Shown here in pieces: positions 15,331-22,887 of a stretch of DNA of 24,722 nt (positions are counted from its first letter, which is position 1; each line of letters opens with the position of its first letter). Under the pieces are notes generated by a model. The model saw only the letters and a list, made by a program, of their open reading frames with translations, made no database searches and was not told where the DNA came from. Both the position numbers and the translations under genes were made by a program. This stretch comes from UBA2253 sp964646985 (GTDB lineage Bacteria; Bacillota_I; Bacilli_A; ML615J-28; CAG-698), in the NCBI GenBank assembly GCA_964646985.1, contig CAZYFI010000017.1, positions 1 through 24,722 on the forward strand. The letters run 5' to 3'.

Positions 15331-15921
15331 TTAGAATTTCACTTTTGGGGCTTCGCGTTGTGCTTCATCAGCTACTTCAAAGAATTGTGCAGCTTTAAAA
15401 CCAAATAAATTGGCAATGATGTTGCTTGGGAATAATTCAATTTTATTGTTGTATCCCAACACAGTATCATTATAAAATTGACGATTGAAAGAAATTTTAT
15501 CTTCGGTGTCTTTTAATTGTGCCATCAAATCTTGGAAGTTAGTGTTTGCTTTTAACTCAGGATATTGTTCTTGTACCATAAGCAAACGACTCAATGTGCC
15601 ACCTAAAGATTGATTGGCTTGCGCCATCCCTTCAACGTTACCATTTTGTTGCGCTTGCGCATATAATCCTCTTGCTTTCGCAAATTCTTCAAAAATACCT
15701 TTTTCTAAATTTGCATACCCTTTTGCTGTTTCCATTAAATTAGGAATCAAATCAAATCGACGCTTTAATTGAACGTCAATTTGACTCCAACCATTGCGAA
15801 CACGATTGCGCAAAACAACAAGTTTGTTGTAAATGCTAATCACAAAGATAATTAATAAGACAACCACTACGGCAATAACGATAGCAATAATGCCACCAGT
15901 ACTTAAAAATAAATTGTTCAT
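15331..15921 (-). CDS. lemA: LemA family membrane protein
   Basis: 196 residues, the usual size. One N-terminal membrane helix (about 9-30) is followed by the helical LemA domain with YNKLVVLRNRVRNGWSQIDV, LKRRFDLIPNLMETAKGYA, and, near the end, FNDTVLGYN-like and FPSNIIA motifs. GAGAGG precedes ATG 15921. LemA proteins have an anchored helical-bundle domain; their biochemical role is not settled. It is the last gene of a seven-gene cluster and follows a DUF2207 protein, a pairing often seen in bacteria, suggesting a joint envelope function (inference). Confidence 0.94.
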   Translation of the reverse strand: MNNLFLSTGGIIAIVIAVVVVLLIIFVISIYNKLVVLRNRVRNGWSQIDVQLKRRFDLIPNLMETAKGYANLEKGIFEEFAKARGLYAQAQQNGNVEGMAQANQSLGGTLSRLLMVQEQYPELKANTNFQDLMAQLKDTEDKISFNRQFYNDTVLGYNNKIELFPSNIIANLFGFKAAQFFEVADEAQREAPKVKF

Positions 15922-15948
15922 GTTTTCCTCTCTTTCTGTATGTTAATG

Positions 15949-17886
15949 TTATCTTCCTCTAAATCCACCGCCGCCGCCACCAAATGAACGTCCGCCACCA
16001 AATCCGCCACCTCGGCCCCCACCAGAGGTTTGGGCTTGGTGTGCAGCAATGGTTGCATGGCCATTGGCACGTGCAGTTGACACCGATTGATTAATTCTAC
16101 CTAAAGAGTACCCTAAGCGGAATCCATAATATCGATACCCTATTCCCATATAAGTTGCTTCTGATGATTCGATTGCTTCTTTCGGCAATTTCACTTCAAG
16201 TTGATCCATCACTTTATCGGCAACCTTTAAGGATGTTGCATAAACCAAATAATGTTCCCACACAACAACACCAGGCATAGGATAGTCATCCATATTTCCA
16301 AAGTCAATTAAAAATTGACGGAACGCTTTCCATTTTGTATAATCTTCGTTCCCATTTATACTACGTTTACGAATACTAGCAACATAAATTCCATATCCCG
16401 CTGCCGATATAAAACCAATAATCATAGGTAATGTATGGCTAGTTGGAATTGGGGTAAATCCTCCTGCCATCATGGCAATGAAAGCAAAAATCAAAGGAAC
16501 CGCTAACCAAGCATACAATTTGCTACGATCACGATCCAGTGTGCTTTCAAAGAAATCATGTTTTGCTCCAGCTTGTTTGGCAAGAGAAATAAATGTAGAA
16601 GCGTTTTTTTCAAAGGTCATAGCCGCTTGATAGGATTTTTTTGGATATTTTTCAATCGCTTCAAGAGTTACTTCTGTTTTGTCACCAATACCATCAATAA
16701 ACCAGCGAATAATATGTCGTTCATGTTCTAGTAAATCTTCAACCGATTTGTCTGAATTCTTTACAATCTTAAAATTAGGGTTTTTATCATTGATACCACT
16801 GCCATTATCTTCTAAGAACAAATACTTTCTTCTAACCAAATCAAGAATCGTGGCTGTGACATCTTCATTTTGGATTTTTTTAAAGTAGTACAAGTAACTC
16901 ATCTCAGCTGGGGAATATTCTTGTGGCAATTCACGATAATATTGACCAGTAAATTTAGCAACATACTCCTTGTCATATTTTATATAAACACGCACGCCAA
17001 CAAAAACAGTGAGCCCAGCAATGACAATCGCAACAACCCAAATGATATTGGCAATGAAAATACTAAGATTTGTTTTAGTGGCTAAGTCATCTTCATACTC
17101 AAAGATCAAATCACGAATAGGTATATCTAAGAAATTAATCGCATCCACATTAAATACGGGATCATCAACTAAAATTCTAAACTCCAATGCTTCACTTTCT
17201 TTGATTTGATCAATGTCTAAAGTGACTTTCGCATCTTCAATAATCACTCTTCCTTTGGATAATCCATGCCCCCAAGCATAAATGTCTTCTTTCGCTACAC
17301 TTGGAACATTGATTGTAACTTTGGCACTCTGGATTCCTGATTCAAAATATTCTAATAACACCCAGTTAAGTTCATTGGTATCTTGATATTTTGTTACAGC
17401 ACCAATAATTTTATAGTCATATTGAAACGTCATCGTTTCTTCCATGCCAGCAAATACATGTACAAATAATGATTCACAATTAGAACGATAAGGATAGCAT
17501 TCCACAGGATTTCCTAGTTCATCATTGTCACCAGCAAAAGAATAACCAATTTCATATTCATTAGGATTTAATTCTACATTATCAGCGCCAAACACTTTAA
17601 CATCCACACTTGTTTCATCAAAATAAGCACGATTTGTTTGTTCTTGTGGTAAAGGATTATCGGAATTATACTTTTGATAACCAATATCTCGAAATGACAC
17701 ATGCATGTCTTTGGGCCAGTTTACAACCCAAGTTTCTGACACTAGCATATCTCCATTGGCATCCAAGGTGATATCAGCATCAAAACGCTCTACTTTGATT
17801 TTTGAGTTCTGCCCAAAAATGGTCATTGCCGCAAAAAATAAAGCAATGGCAACAAAGATAATCACAGTTGGTTTGACTTTATTCAT
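15949..17886 (-). CDS. DUF2207 membrane protein with glycine-rich tail
   Basis: 645 residues from ATG 17886 (AGGAGAG upstream); the frame extends further upstream, but that part lies antisense-like within the preceding gene and has no ribosome site. An N-terminal signal helix (about 6-24) leads to an extracellular DUF2207 domain (about 28-280, with VERFDADITLDANGD and a WPKDMHVSFRDI segment). A membrane helix follows (about 285-310), then a cytoplasmic region with EYSPAEMSYL and IRWFIDG, two membrane helices (about 465-515), and a Gly/Arg-rich, Ser-containing C-terminus. This layout is typical of the family. Function is unknown. It overlaps the RluA-family gene by 8 bases and is followed by lemA. 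Confidence 0.92.
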   Translation of the reverse strand: MNKVKPTVIIFVAIALFFAAMTIFGQNSKIKVERFDADITLDANGDMLVSETWVVNWPKDMHVSFRDIGYQKYNSDNPLPQEQTNRAYFDETSVDVKVFGADNVELNPNEYEIGYSFAGDNDELGNPVECYPYRSNCESLFVHVFAGMEETMTFQYDYKIIGAVTKYQDTNELNWVLLEYFESGIQSAKVTINVPSVAKEDIYAWGHGLSKGRVIIEDAKVTLDIDQIKESEALEFRILVDDPVFNVDAINFLDIPIRDLIFEYEDDLATKTNLSIFIANIIWVVAIVIAGLTVFVGVRVYIKYDKEYVAKFTGQYYRELPQEYSPAEMSYLYYFKKIQNEDVTATILDLVRRKYLFLEDNGSGINDKNPNFKIVKNSDKSVEDLLEHERHIIRWFIDGIGDKTEVTLEAIEKYPKKSYQAAMTFEKNASTFISLAKQAGAKHDFFESTLDRDRSKLYAWLAVPLIFAFIAMMAGGFTPIPTSHTLPMIIGFISAAGYGIYVASIRKRSINGNEDYTKWKAFRQFLIDFGNMDDYPMPGVVVWEHYLVYATSLKVADKVMDQLEVKLPKEAIESSEATYMGIGYRYYGFRLGYSLGRINQSVSTARANGHATIAAHQAQTSGGGRGGGFGGGRSFGGGGGGFRGR

Positions 17887-18583
17887 GATACACTCTCCTG
17901 ATATGCTTCCATATTCCTTCTTCTGGAATATAGTTAAAATATTGTTTTTCTTTTGTAATTGGATGCGCAAATTGCAGCGAAGAACATACAAGCGCCATTT
18001 GTTGTTCATCGTGATGGCCACGATAGCCATATTTAAAATCATTTAATATTGGATGATTAAAATAAGCAAATTGAATGCGAATTTGATTGTATCTTCCTGT
18101 AATCAAATTGATTTTCACAAGCGAATATTCTTTTTCATCAATCACCAAACGAGCAATTGTTTCATATTCTAATATCGCTTCTTGCCCAGCAGATTCCAAA
18201 GAAGAAATGTTTGCCATCGGCCCATCTTCATTGGTTTTATTCAAATAGTTTATCAAGCGACCTGATGGCGGTGTAATTCCTGCAACAATTCCCAAATATT
18301 CTTTATAAAATTCATGATTACGAATCAATTCCGATAGTCTCGAAGCAGCTTTTGAGGTTCTTGCAAAAACCATTAAACCACCAACGCGACGATCCAAACG
18401 ATGCACAAGGCCCAAAAATACATTCCCTGGTTTGTTGTATTTTTCTTTGATATAGCGTTTCACAATATTTAGCATATCATCATCTTGTGATGAATCGGCT
18501 TGTGTGGGAATTTCTGGTTGTTTGATTACGACAATCAAATGATTGTCTTCATAAACAACCTGCAAATCTTCAATTTTCATCAT
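17879..18583 (-). CDS. RluA-family RNA pseudouridine synthase
   Basis: 234 residues from ATG 18583 (a second ATG at 18580 follows; an in-frame TTG lies at 18595). The catalytic motif is HRLDRRVGG with Asp64, plus LITGRYNQIRIQFA and the fold's C-terminal strands. The enzyme isomerises uridine in rRNA or tRNA. No N-terminal S4 domain is present, which is like the short RluA/YhcT/TruC-type members. The motif has RVGG where most have DTSG, a change outside the Asp. It overlaps both neighbours in the cluster and has a poor ribosome site, so translation is probably coupled to the gene before it. The target base is not predictable. Confidence 0.88.
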   Translation of the reverse strand: MMKIEDLQVVYEDNHLIVVIKQPEIPTQADSSQDDDMLNIVKRYIKEKYNKPGNVFLGLVHRLDRRVGGLMVFARTSKAASRLSELIRNHEFYKEYLGIVAGITPPSGRLINYLNKTNEDGPMANISSLESAGQEAILEYETIARLVIDEKEYSLVKINLITGRYNQIRIQFAYFNHPILNDFKYGYRGHHDEQQMALVCSSLQFAHPITKEKQYFNYIPEEGIWKHIRRVYHE

Positions 18584-19328
18584 AACTTTGTTCAAGCAAA
18601 GTTTCTAATTTTGCAAGATCTTTTTCATTACGAATTGTGATTGTTTTATATTTGTTGCCTAACAACACGTTGCACTGCAATCCATCTTGTTCAAACAAAT
18701 AAGCGAACGCTTTGATTTTTCGAAAACAAACAAATTTTGATGTTGTTTCCACAACAACTTCATCTCCTAAGCTTAAAACAAATTCAATGATTTGCTTTCC
18801 CCATAAAGTTGAAAAGTTGCCTTCTCCATAAGATTTTTTGCTTTGGTATATTTTTTCTAAAAGCAAATATTGCTTTTCAAAAGCCTGTATTTTGATCAAC
18901 TCAATGACATACGGCATTTGTTTTAATGCATATTCATCATACTGATTAAAATCTTCGCCAATAATGATGAGTCTTGGTGATAAATTTAAATTTTTTACCA
19001 TTTCAAAACCAAGTTTTTCATTTAATATGCTTTTCACTTTTCCTAAATTTTGCGTAATAGAATCTAAGAATATGAGACTTTTGTTAATGATACCGCTAAA
19101 CTTCCCTGTACGAAATTCAATGATCGTCAAACGTAAATTTTCATCGTATCCCAACACTTCAATTTTGTCTTGTGAAAAATCTGAAAAGCTAATTTCCAGG
19201 CCAATGAAAGTAATTCCTAGTAATTGTTCTAAATTGTTTATGATGATGTCTTTTAAACTTTGTTTGTTTAGCACTTGTTTTTTCTCAAGTGTGTTTTTCT
19301 TATAATCAAACAAGCGTAAATCACTCAC
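18570..19328 (-). CDS. DUF5655-type protein with nuclease-like N-terminal domain
   Basis: 252 residues if started at GTG 19328 (GAGGTGGGAG just upstream, overlapping the previous stop as TAGTG); GTG 19337 is the alternative. The N-terminal half (about 10-130) resembles NucS/DUF91-like restriction-fold domains: KIEVLGYDENLRLTIIEFR is followed by a long helix. The C-terminal part (about 155-250) resembles the DUF5655 domain. In active PD-(D/E)xK enzymes the pattern is D...ExK; here the first Asp position reads as Glu and the Lys is Arg (IIEFR), so catalysis is doubtful. Function is unknown. It is inside the seven-gene cluster. Confidence 0.65.
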   Translation of the reverse strand: MSDLRLFDYKKNTLEKKQVLNKQSLKDIIINNLEQLLGITFIGLEISFSDFSQDKIEVLGYDENLRLTIIEFRTGKFSGIINKSLIFLDSITQNLGKVKSILNEKLGFEMVKNLNLSPRLIIIGEDFNQYDEYALKQMPYVIELIKIQAFEKQYLLLEKIYQSKKSYGEGNFSTLWGKQIIEFVLSLGDEVVVETTSKFVCFRKIKAFAYLFEQDGLQCNVLLGNKYKTITIRNEKDLAKLETLLEQSYDEN

Positions 19329-19546
19329 TACTCCCACCTCGAAAATCGGTCTTTCTTTTTGGTTTCTTCATCAACAGGAGTTTCTTTTTTTGCAAAAGCA
19401 AGCAAAATGGTGCCAAAGATAACGGTTAAAGGAAATAAAATAAACATGGTAACAACCAGTTCAAACCCCTCTAACAAATCAAGTCCCAAAATGAGTCCAA
19501 TGGCAACTCCCGTTAGTATAATTAAAATAGTCAAGATTATTTTCAT
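19328..19546 (-). CDS. Small membrane protein, two helices
   Basis: 72 residues. Two hydrophobic helices (about 3-22 and 29-50) are followed by a charged tail rich in Lys, Glu and Asp that would be cytoplasmic. GGTGA precedes the ATG. No family was recognised. Its tight packing in the cluster (stop overlapping the next start) and good ribosome site support a real gene. Confidence 0.7.
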   Translation of the reverse strand: MKIILTILIILTGVAIGLILGLDLLEGFELVVTMFILFPLTVIFGTILLAFAKKETPVDEETKKKDRFSRWE

Positions 19547-19564
19547 AATTCACCAGATAACAGT

Positions 19565-20071
19565 CTATTGAAAACGATAAAATCGTTTTAATACTTTATT
19601 TTTTATAAGCAGAGCATTTAAGTCTTCTCGTTCTTGATCACTTAATATATATTTCCCCAAAATCAATGCTTTTTGGCGATTAACATAGAAGTATATATTC
19701 GTTCTCGTTTCACAAACCATATGCATATCACTCCACAAAAAAGCCTTCTTGTTATCACCTTCCACCAATGTTAAATATGTATCGCTCATTTTCAGTTGGT
19801 ATTTCAAAATAGGAAAGCGAATGTCTTTCATGACTTTATTAATCGTCATATGTGCCGATGAAAGCCAAACAACAATAAAAATGATAGCTAAAAACAAACA
19901 AAAAATGCCAAAATAGCCTTCGTTATTTGCAATAAGGTAAACACCAAATGCCAAGCTTATTAGTGAAAGTCCCCAATAAATATATTTACTAGGGCTCTTC
20001 ACAAGCATATGAAAACGAAAAAACTGTTTGGCACGTTCTTCACCATATTGACAATTGGCGATAATTTCCAC
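19565..20071 (-). CDS. YcxB-like membrane protein
   Basis: 168 residues from GTG 20071; AAGGA lies 6 bases upstream at the end of the preceding gene, and no earlier ATG exists. After a short N-terminal segment come two adjacent membrane helices (about 30-72), then a soluble C-terminal domain with MSDTYLTLVEGDNKKAFLWSD and YFYVNRQKALILGK. This is the YcxB-like pattern of two helices and a PH-like beta domain with conserved W and IPK-like end. Function of the family is not established. It resembles the protein coded just upstream in layout, suggesting an old duplication. Confidence 0.75.
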   Translation of the reverse strand: MEIIANCQYGEERAKQFFRFHMLVKSPSKYIYWGLSLISLAFGVYLIANNEGYFGIFCLFLAIIFIVVWLSSAHMTINKVMKDIRFPILKYQLKMSDTYLTLVEGDNKKAFLWSDMHMVCETRTNIYFYVNRQKALILGKYILSDQEREDLNALLIKNKVLKRFYRFQ

Positions 20072-20073
20072 AA

Positions 20074-20760
20074 TTAATCCTTATGTTCTTCTTGATTTTC
20101 TTCTTCTGATTGAGAAGGTTGATTATCAAGTTGTTGTTGCGTTAGTTCTTCCGAAACAACTTCTTTTGGTTCTTCATAAATAGGTTCTTGATGAACATAA
20201 GTAATGGGTATTTTCACAATGTCTTTTGTAACAACTTTATAAGGTTTTGCAGATATCTTTTCTTTGATGATGGCATCAAGTGTTTCTAAAGATCCTTCTA
20301 AGACATTTTCTGATGAGCGATCAATAATAATTGGTGCGTTTTTTCCTACCATTAACATATAGAATTGTGGCATTTCATCAATCTCAGTAATAAAAGCCCA
20401 TTCATAAGTGGTTGGATTTCCCGTATCCAAAGAGCGAGCAACGATAATTTTTTCACTGTCTATTTCAATTGTTTGACTGCTAACAGGACGATTTTGGAAA
20501 AACCGAATCAAAGAAGTATCTAACTTCTTTTCTACTGTTAACATTTGATAAAGTGAATAAAAAACAAATAGAATAGATAAAATCGCAAACATGTAGTATT
20601 GGCTCTTAATGACAATAATGTCATAAATAGCAATACCCAAAGATAAAACAGCAGTAATGATAAACCAAATATAGGCTTTCCTGCGATATTTTATTAAAAA
20701 TAAATTACAATATTTTAAAGTTCTAAAATCAAGTTTCGTTGTTGTTTTAAAAGTGTTCAT
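20074..20760 (-). CDS. YcxB-like membrane protein with acidic C-terminal tail
   Basis: 228 residues from ATG 20760, chosen over upstream ATG 20796 because AAGGAGG is 6-7 bases before it. Two membrane helices (about 30-73) are followed by a soluble domain (VEKKLDTSLIRFF... IEIDSEKIIVARS ... YEWAFITEIDEMPQFYMLMVG), like the next protein. A Pro/Glu/Gln-rich acidic tail (from about residue 180) is unlike the rest and probably disordered. First gene of the seven-gene cluster, behind an extended -10 promoter. Function unknown. Confidence 0.75.
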   Translation of the reverse strand: MNTFKTTTKLDFRTLKYCNLFLIKYRRKAYIWFIITAVLSLGIAIYDIIVIKSQYYMFAILSILFVFYSLYQMLTVEKKLDTSLIRFFQNRPVSSQTIEIDSEKIIVARSLDTGNPTTYEWAFITEIDEMPQFYMLMVGKNAPIIIDRSSENVLEGSLETLDAIIKEKISAKPYKVVTKDIVKIPITYVHQEPIYEEPKEVVSEELTQQQLDNQPSQSEEENQEEHKD

Positions 20761-20778
20761 AAAATTCCTCCTTGTATG

Positions 20779-20787
20779 ATTATAACA
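20779..20787 (-). promoter_or_regulatory. Extended -10 promoter of the seven-gene cluster
   Basis: On the minus strand TGTTATAAT is an extended -10 element about 20 bases before the start codon. No good -35 box is present, as is common for this type. Confidence 0.55.
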
Positions 20788-20838
20788 TAAGTTCATGTAA
20801 AATAAAATAATTTTGTATTATTTGTATAACCTTTGTAT

Positions 20839-20844
20839 TATAAT
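20839..20844 (+). promoter_or_regulatory. -10 box of the M55 peptidase gene
   Basis: TATAAT lies 23 bases before the start codon. Upstream are three TTTGTAT copies (20812-20818, 20821-20827, 20832-20838) in place of a clear -35 box. Confidence 0.5.
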
Positions 20845-20867
20845 AATACATGATGTGGAGGTATTCT

Positions 20868-21665
20868 ATGAAAATTTTTATTAGTGCTGATATTGAAGGT
20901 GTAAATGGAATTGTCGCATGGTCAGAAACAGATGCAGACAAAAGCCGCTATCCTTTTTTCCAAAAACAAATGACCACCGAAGTGGCTTTTGCTTGTATGG
21001 GTGCAAATGAAGCCGGTGCCAAAGAAATATTAATTAAAGATGCGCACGACAGTGCTATGAACATCGATGTTTCTTTGTTACCAGAATATGTAAGCTTGCA
21101 TCGTGGTTGGGAAGGATGTCTATGCAGCATGATGGCTGGTTTAGATAAAAGTTTTGATGCGGTTGTATTCATCGGGTATCACAGCTTTGCTGGGTCAGAT
21201 GGCAACTCATTATCACATACCATGGATACTACAATCCGCTATGTGAAAATAAACGGGGTCCATGCAAGTGAATTTACCATCAACGCCCTTTATGCCGCTT
21301 ATTTGGGTATTCCTGTTGCCTTCTTAAGCGGGGATTTAAACTTAACAAAACAAGTCAAAACTGTTCTTCCAAACACAGTAACTGTTGCAACCAAAGAAGG
21401 TAGACATGGTGCCGTCTTATCCAAACACCCAAGCATAACCAACAATCAAATTAAAGATGGCGTAAAGCAAGCTCTTATGAGTGATTTATCAAAAAACATT
21501 TTAGACTTGCCGAAACACTTTGTTGTAGAAATAAGCTATAAACGTCATCAAGACGCATTTAGCCATTCCTTCTACCCAGGATGTCGATTACTTGATAGTG
21601 AAACACTCATCTTTGAAGCTGATGATTATTATGAAGTATTAAGAGCATTTAAATTTATATTGTAA
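20868..21665 (+). CDS. M55 family D-aminopeptidase (DppA-like)
   Basis: 265 residues from ATG 20868, chosen because GTGGAGG is well spaced; ATG 20850 upstream lies before that site. The start KIFISADIEGVNG holds the Asp and Glu zinc ligands, followed by DAHDSAMNID, HRGWEG, and the catalytic segment FIGYHSFAG; SEFTINALYAAYLGIP supplies a further ligand position. These match B. subtilis DppA, a self-compartmentalising zinc peptidase acting on D-amino-acid dipeptides such as D-Ala-D-Ala, released from peptidoglycan. No dipeptide transporter genes are beside it, unlike in the dpp operon. It is a single-gene unit with its own terminator. Confidence 0.93.
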   Translation: MKIFISADIEGVNGIVAWSETDADKSRYPFFQKQMTTEVAFACMGANEAGAKEILIKDAHDSAMNIDVSLLPEYVSLHRGWEGCLCSMMAGLDKSFDAVVFIGYHSFAGSDGNSLSHTMDTTIRYVKINGVHASEFTINALYAAYLGIPVAFLSGDLNLTKQVKTVLPNTVTVATKEGRHGAVLSKHPSITNNQIKDGVKQALMSDLSKNILDLPKHFVVEISYKRHQDAFSHSFYPGCRLLDSETLIFEADDYYEVLRAFKFIL

Positions 21666-21667
21666 AG

Positions 21668-21697
21668 AAAAAAAGCAGAAACACTTCTGCTTTTTTT
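21668..21697 (+). terminator. Terminator of the M55 peptidase gene
   Basis: A stem of at least 10 bp (21671-21680 with 21685-21694) with an ACAC loop, an A run before and a T run after. Confidence 0.9.
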
Positions 21698-21759
21698 ATA
21701 CACAAAAACCTCTTTTATTTGTCTTATTTTCACAATCATAGAATAAACCTTTTCAACAA

Positions 21760-21790
21760 AAAACAAAGCATCGTTTAAATGCTTTGTTTT
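21760..21790 (-). terminator. Terminator of the malic enzyme operon
   Basis: A 12-bp stem (21760-21771 with 21779-21790) directly adjoins the stop codon of the aspartase-like gene; a T run follows on the minus strand. Confidence 0.88.
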
Positions 21791-22887
21791 CATAATATTT
21801 TGGTTTGTTCAATCACTTGTTCACGCAAAGTTCGAATTGCCCGTCTAATAATATTGATGCTTTCAAATAAACATGCATAAATAATAGGTTGATAATGATT
21901 TTCGTCTAATTCCCCAGCTTCGATTGCTCTTGCAACTGTTAAATCATTTCCCATAATGTAAAATGAAATTTGCTTGATGACTTCTAATGCTACAAAAGAA
22001 GGTTCGGTTTCAATTTGAGGAAGCGAAATCTTTTTTTGATTGTGCATTTTTTCTAAGTCAGATGCAACTTTAGATAAATTCATCATCATTGTTTTTAACG
22101 CTGAAGAAAGCCAAGCAAAACCATCCAAATTACGGCGATTTTCAATTGGGTTTTTTGCAAGTTCTAAATCTTCTCCTGAAGATTGTGATAATTGCTTCAC
22201 ATATTTTTTGGAAAAGCTCAAAAAGAACTCTTCACTTGGACTGTCAATAAAATGAACATTAATATATTTTAATTGTGAAATGGCTTCATCGACTCGTTTC
22301 ATGTCTTTTTCAATGACCATGTTAAACGCATCCCACTCTTTTGCCACCGTTTGGGTTTGATTCATTAAATCATACTTTGTTTCATAGGCATTAGATAATT
22401 TTTTTGCCTCAACCAGTAGTTTTTTGGTTAGACGGATTGCAGATATCTTTCCCGAAACCACAACGTTTTCCCTAGGATGTTGATTTAACCCCACTTCAAG
22501 AGTAGATACCTTATCATATTGACCTTTTTCTCCACCAAGCATTTCGTTGGCACGATTGGCAATGACTTCATTTGCGTTGGTATCCATGGCTAACCCTAAT
22601 CCACCTTGAACAATATCGGTAATAAATTGTCCATGCAAACGCCCATTTAGCACTTCATCACAACTCAAAGAAATGGCATTGGCAATTTTTTTGTCTAATA
22701 CGCCCAAATCTTGATTCGTTTTTGCTGATGCTTTTTTCACTGCTGCAAATGCTTTGATCATTTGTCTTAGCAATCCATGTTTGGTAATTTCAAACGCTTC
22801 TTTTGAACGATAAGATCCAATTCCGTAATATGCCTCAGCAGGTATTTGTTTTTCACCTAAAGCATCTTTTTCAATACGATATCTCAT
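21790..22887 (-). CDS. Aspartase/fumarase-superfamily protein, probably non-catalytic
   Basis: 365 residues against about 465 in aspartase or class II fumarase. The N-terminus (KDALGEKQIPAEAYYGIGSYRS) and ANEVIANRANEMLGGEKGQY are clearly aspartase-like, as is the end (GNDLTVARAIEAGELDE). The three catalytic regions are lost: the TSTNMN/SQSTND segment reads LAMDTN and LNQHPREN; the TH-LGGTAIGTG region is absent; and the GSSxMPxKxNP loop is replaced by a shorter ETEPSFVALE. In the family these bind the substrate carboxylates and provide the base. The reading frame is intact and coupled (TAATG) to malic enzyme with a strong AAGGAGG site, so it is not a simple pseudogene. A regulatory or altered role is inferred. 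Confidence 0.78.
   Translation of the reverse strand: MRYRIEKDALGEKQIPAEAYYGIGSYRSKEAFEITKHGLLRQMIKAFAAVKKASAKTNQDLGVLDKKIANAISLSCDEVLNGRLHGQFITDIVQGGLGLAMDTNANEVIANRANEMLGGEKGQYDKVSTLEVGLNQHPRENVVVSGKISAIRLTKKLLVEAKKLSNAYETKYDLMNQTQTVAKEWDAFNMVIEKDMKRVDEAISQLKYINVHFIDSPSEEFFLSFSKKYVKQLSQSSGEDLELAKNPIENRRNLDGFAWLSSALKTMMMNLSKVASDLEKMHNQKKISLPQIETEPSFVALEVIKQISFYIMGNDLTVARAIEAGELDENHYQPIIYACLFESINIIRRAIRTLREQVIEQTKIL

Noticed and set aside
17887..18042. N-terminal extension of the DUF2207 protein
   Set aside because: It lies inside the RluA-family gene in another frame, lacks a ribosome site, and precedes the true signal peptide at ATG 17886.
21790..22887. Pseudogene of aspA
   Set aside because: The frame is intact, has a strong ribosome site coupled to malic enzyme and a proper terminator; changes are concentrated in active-site regions, not random stops or frameshifts.
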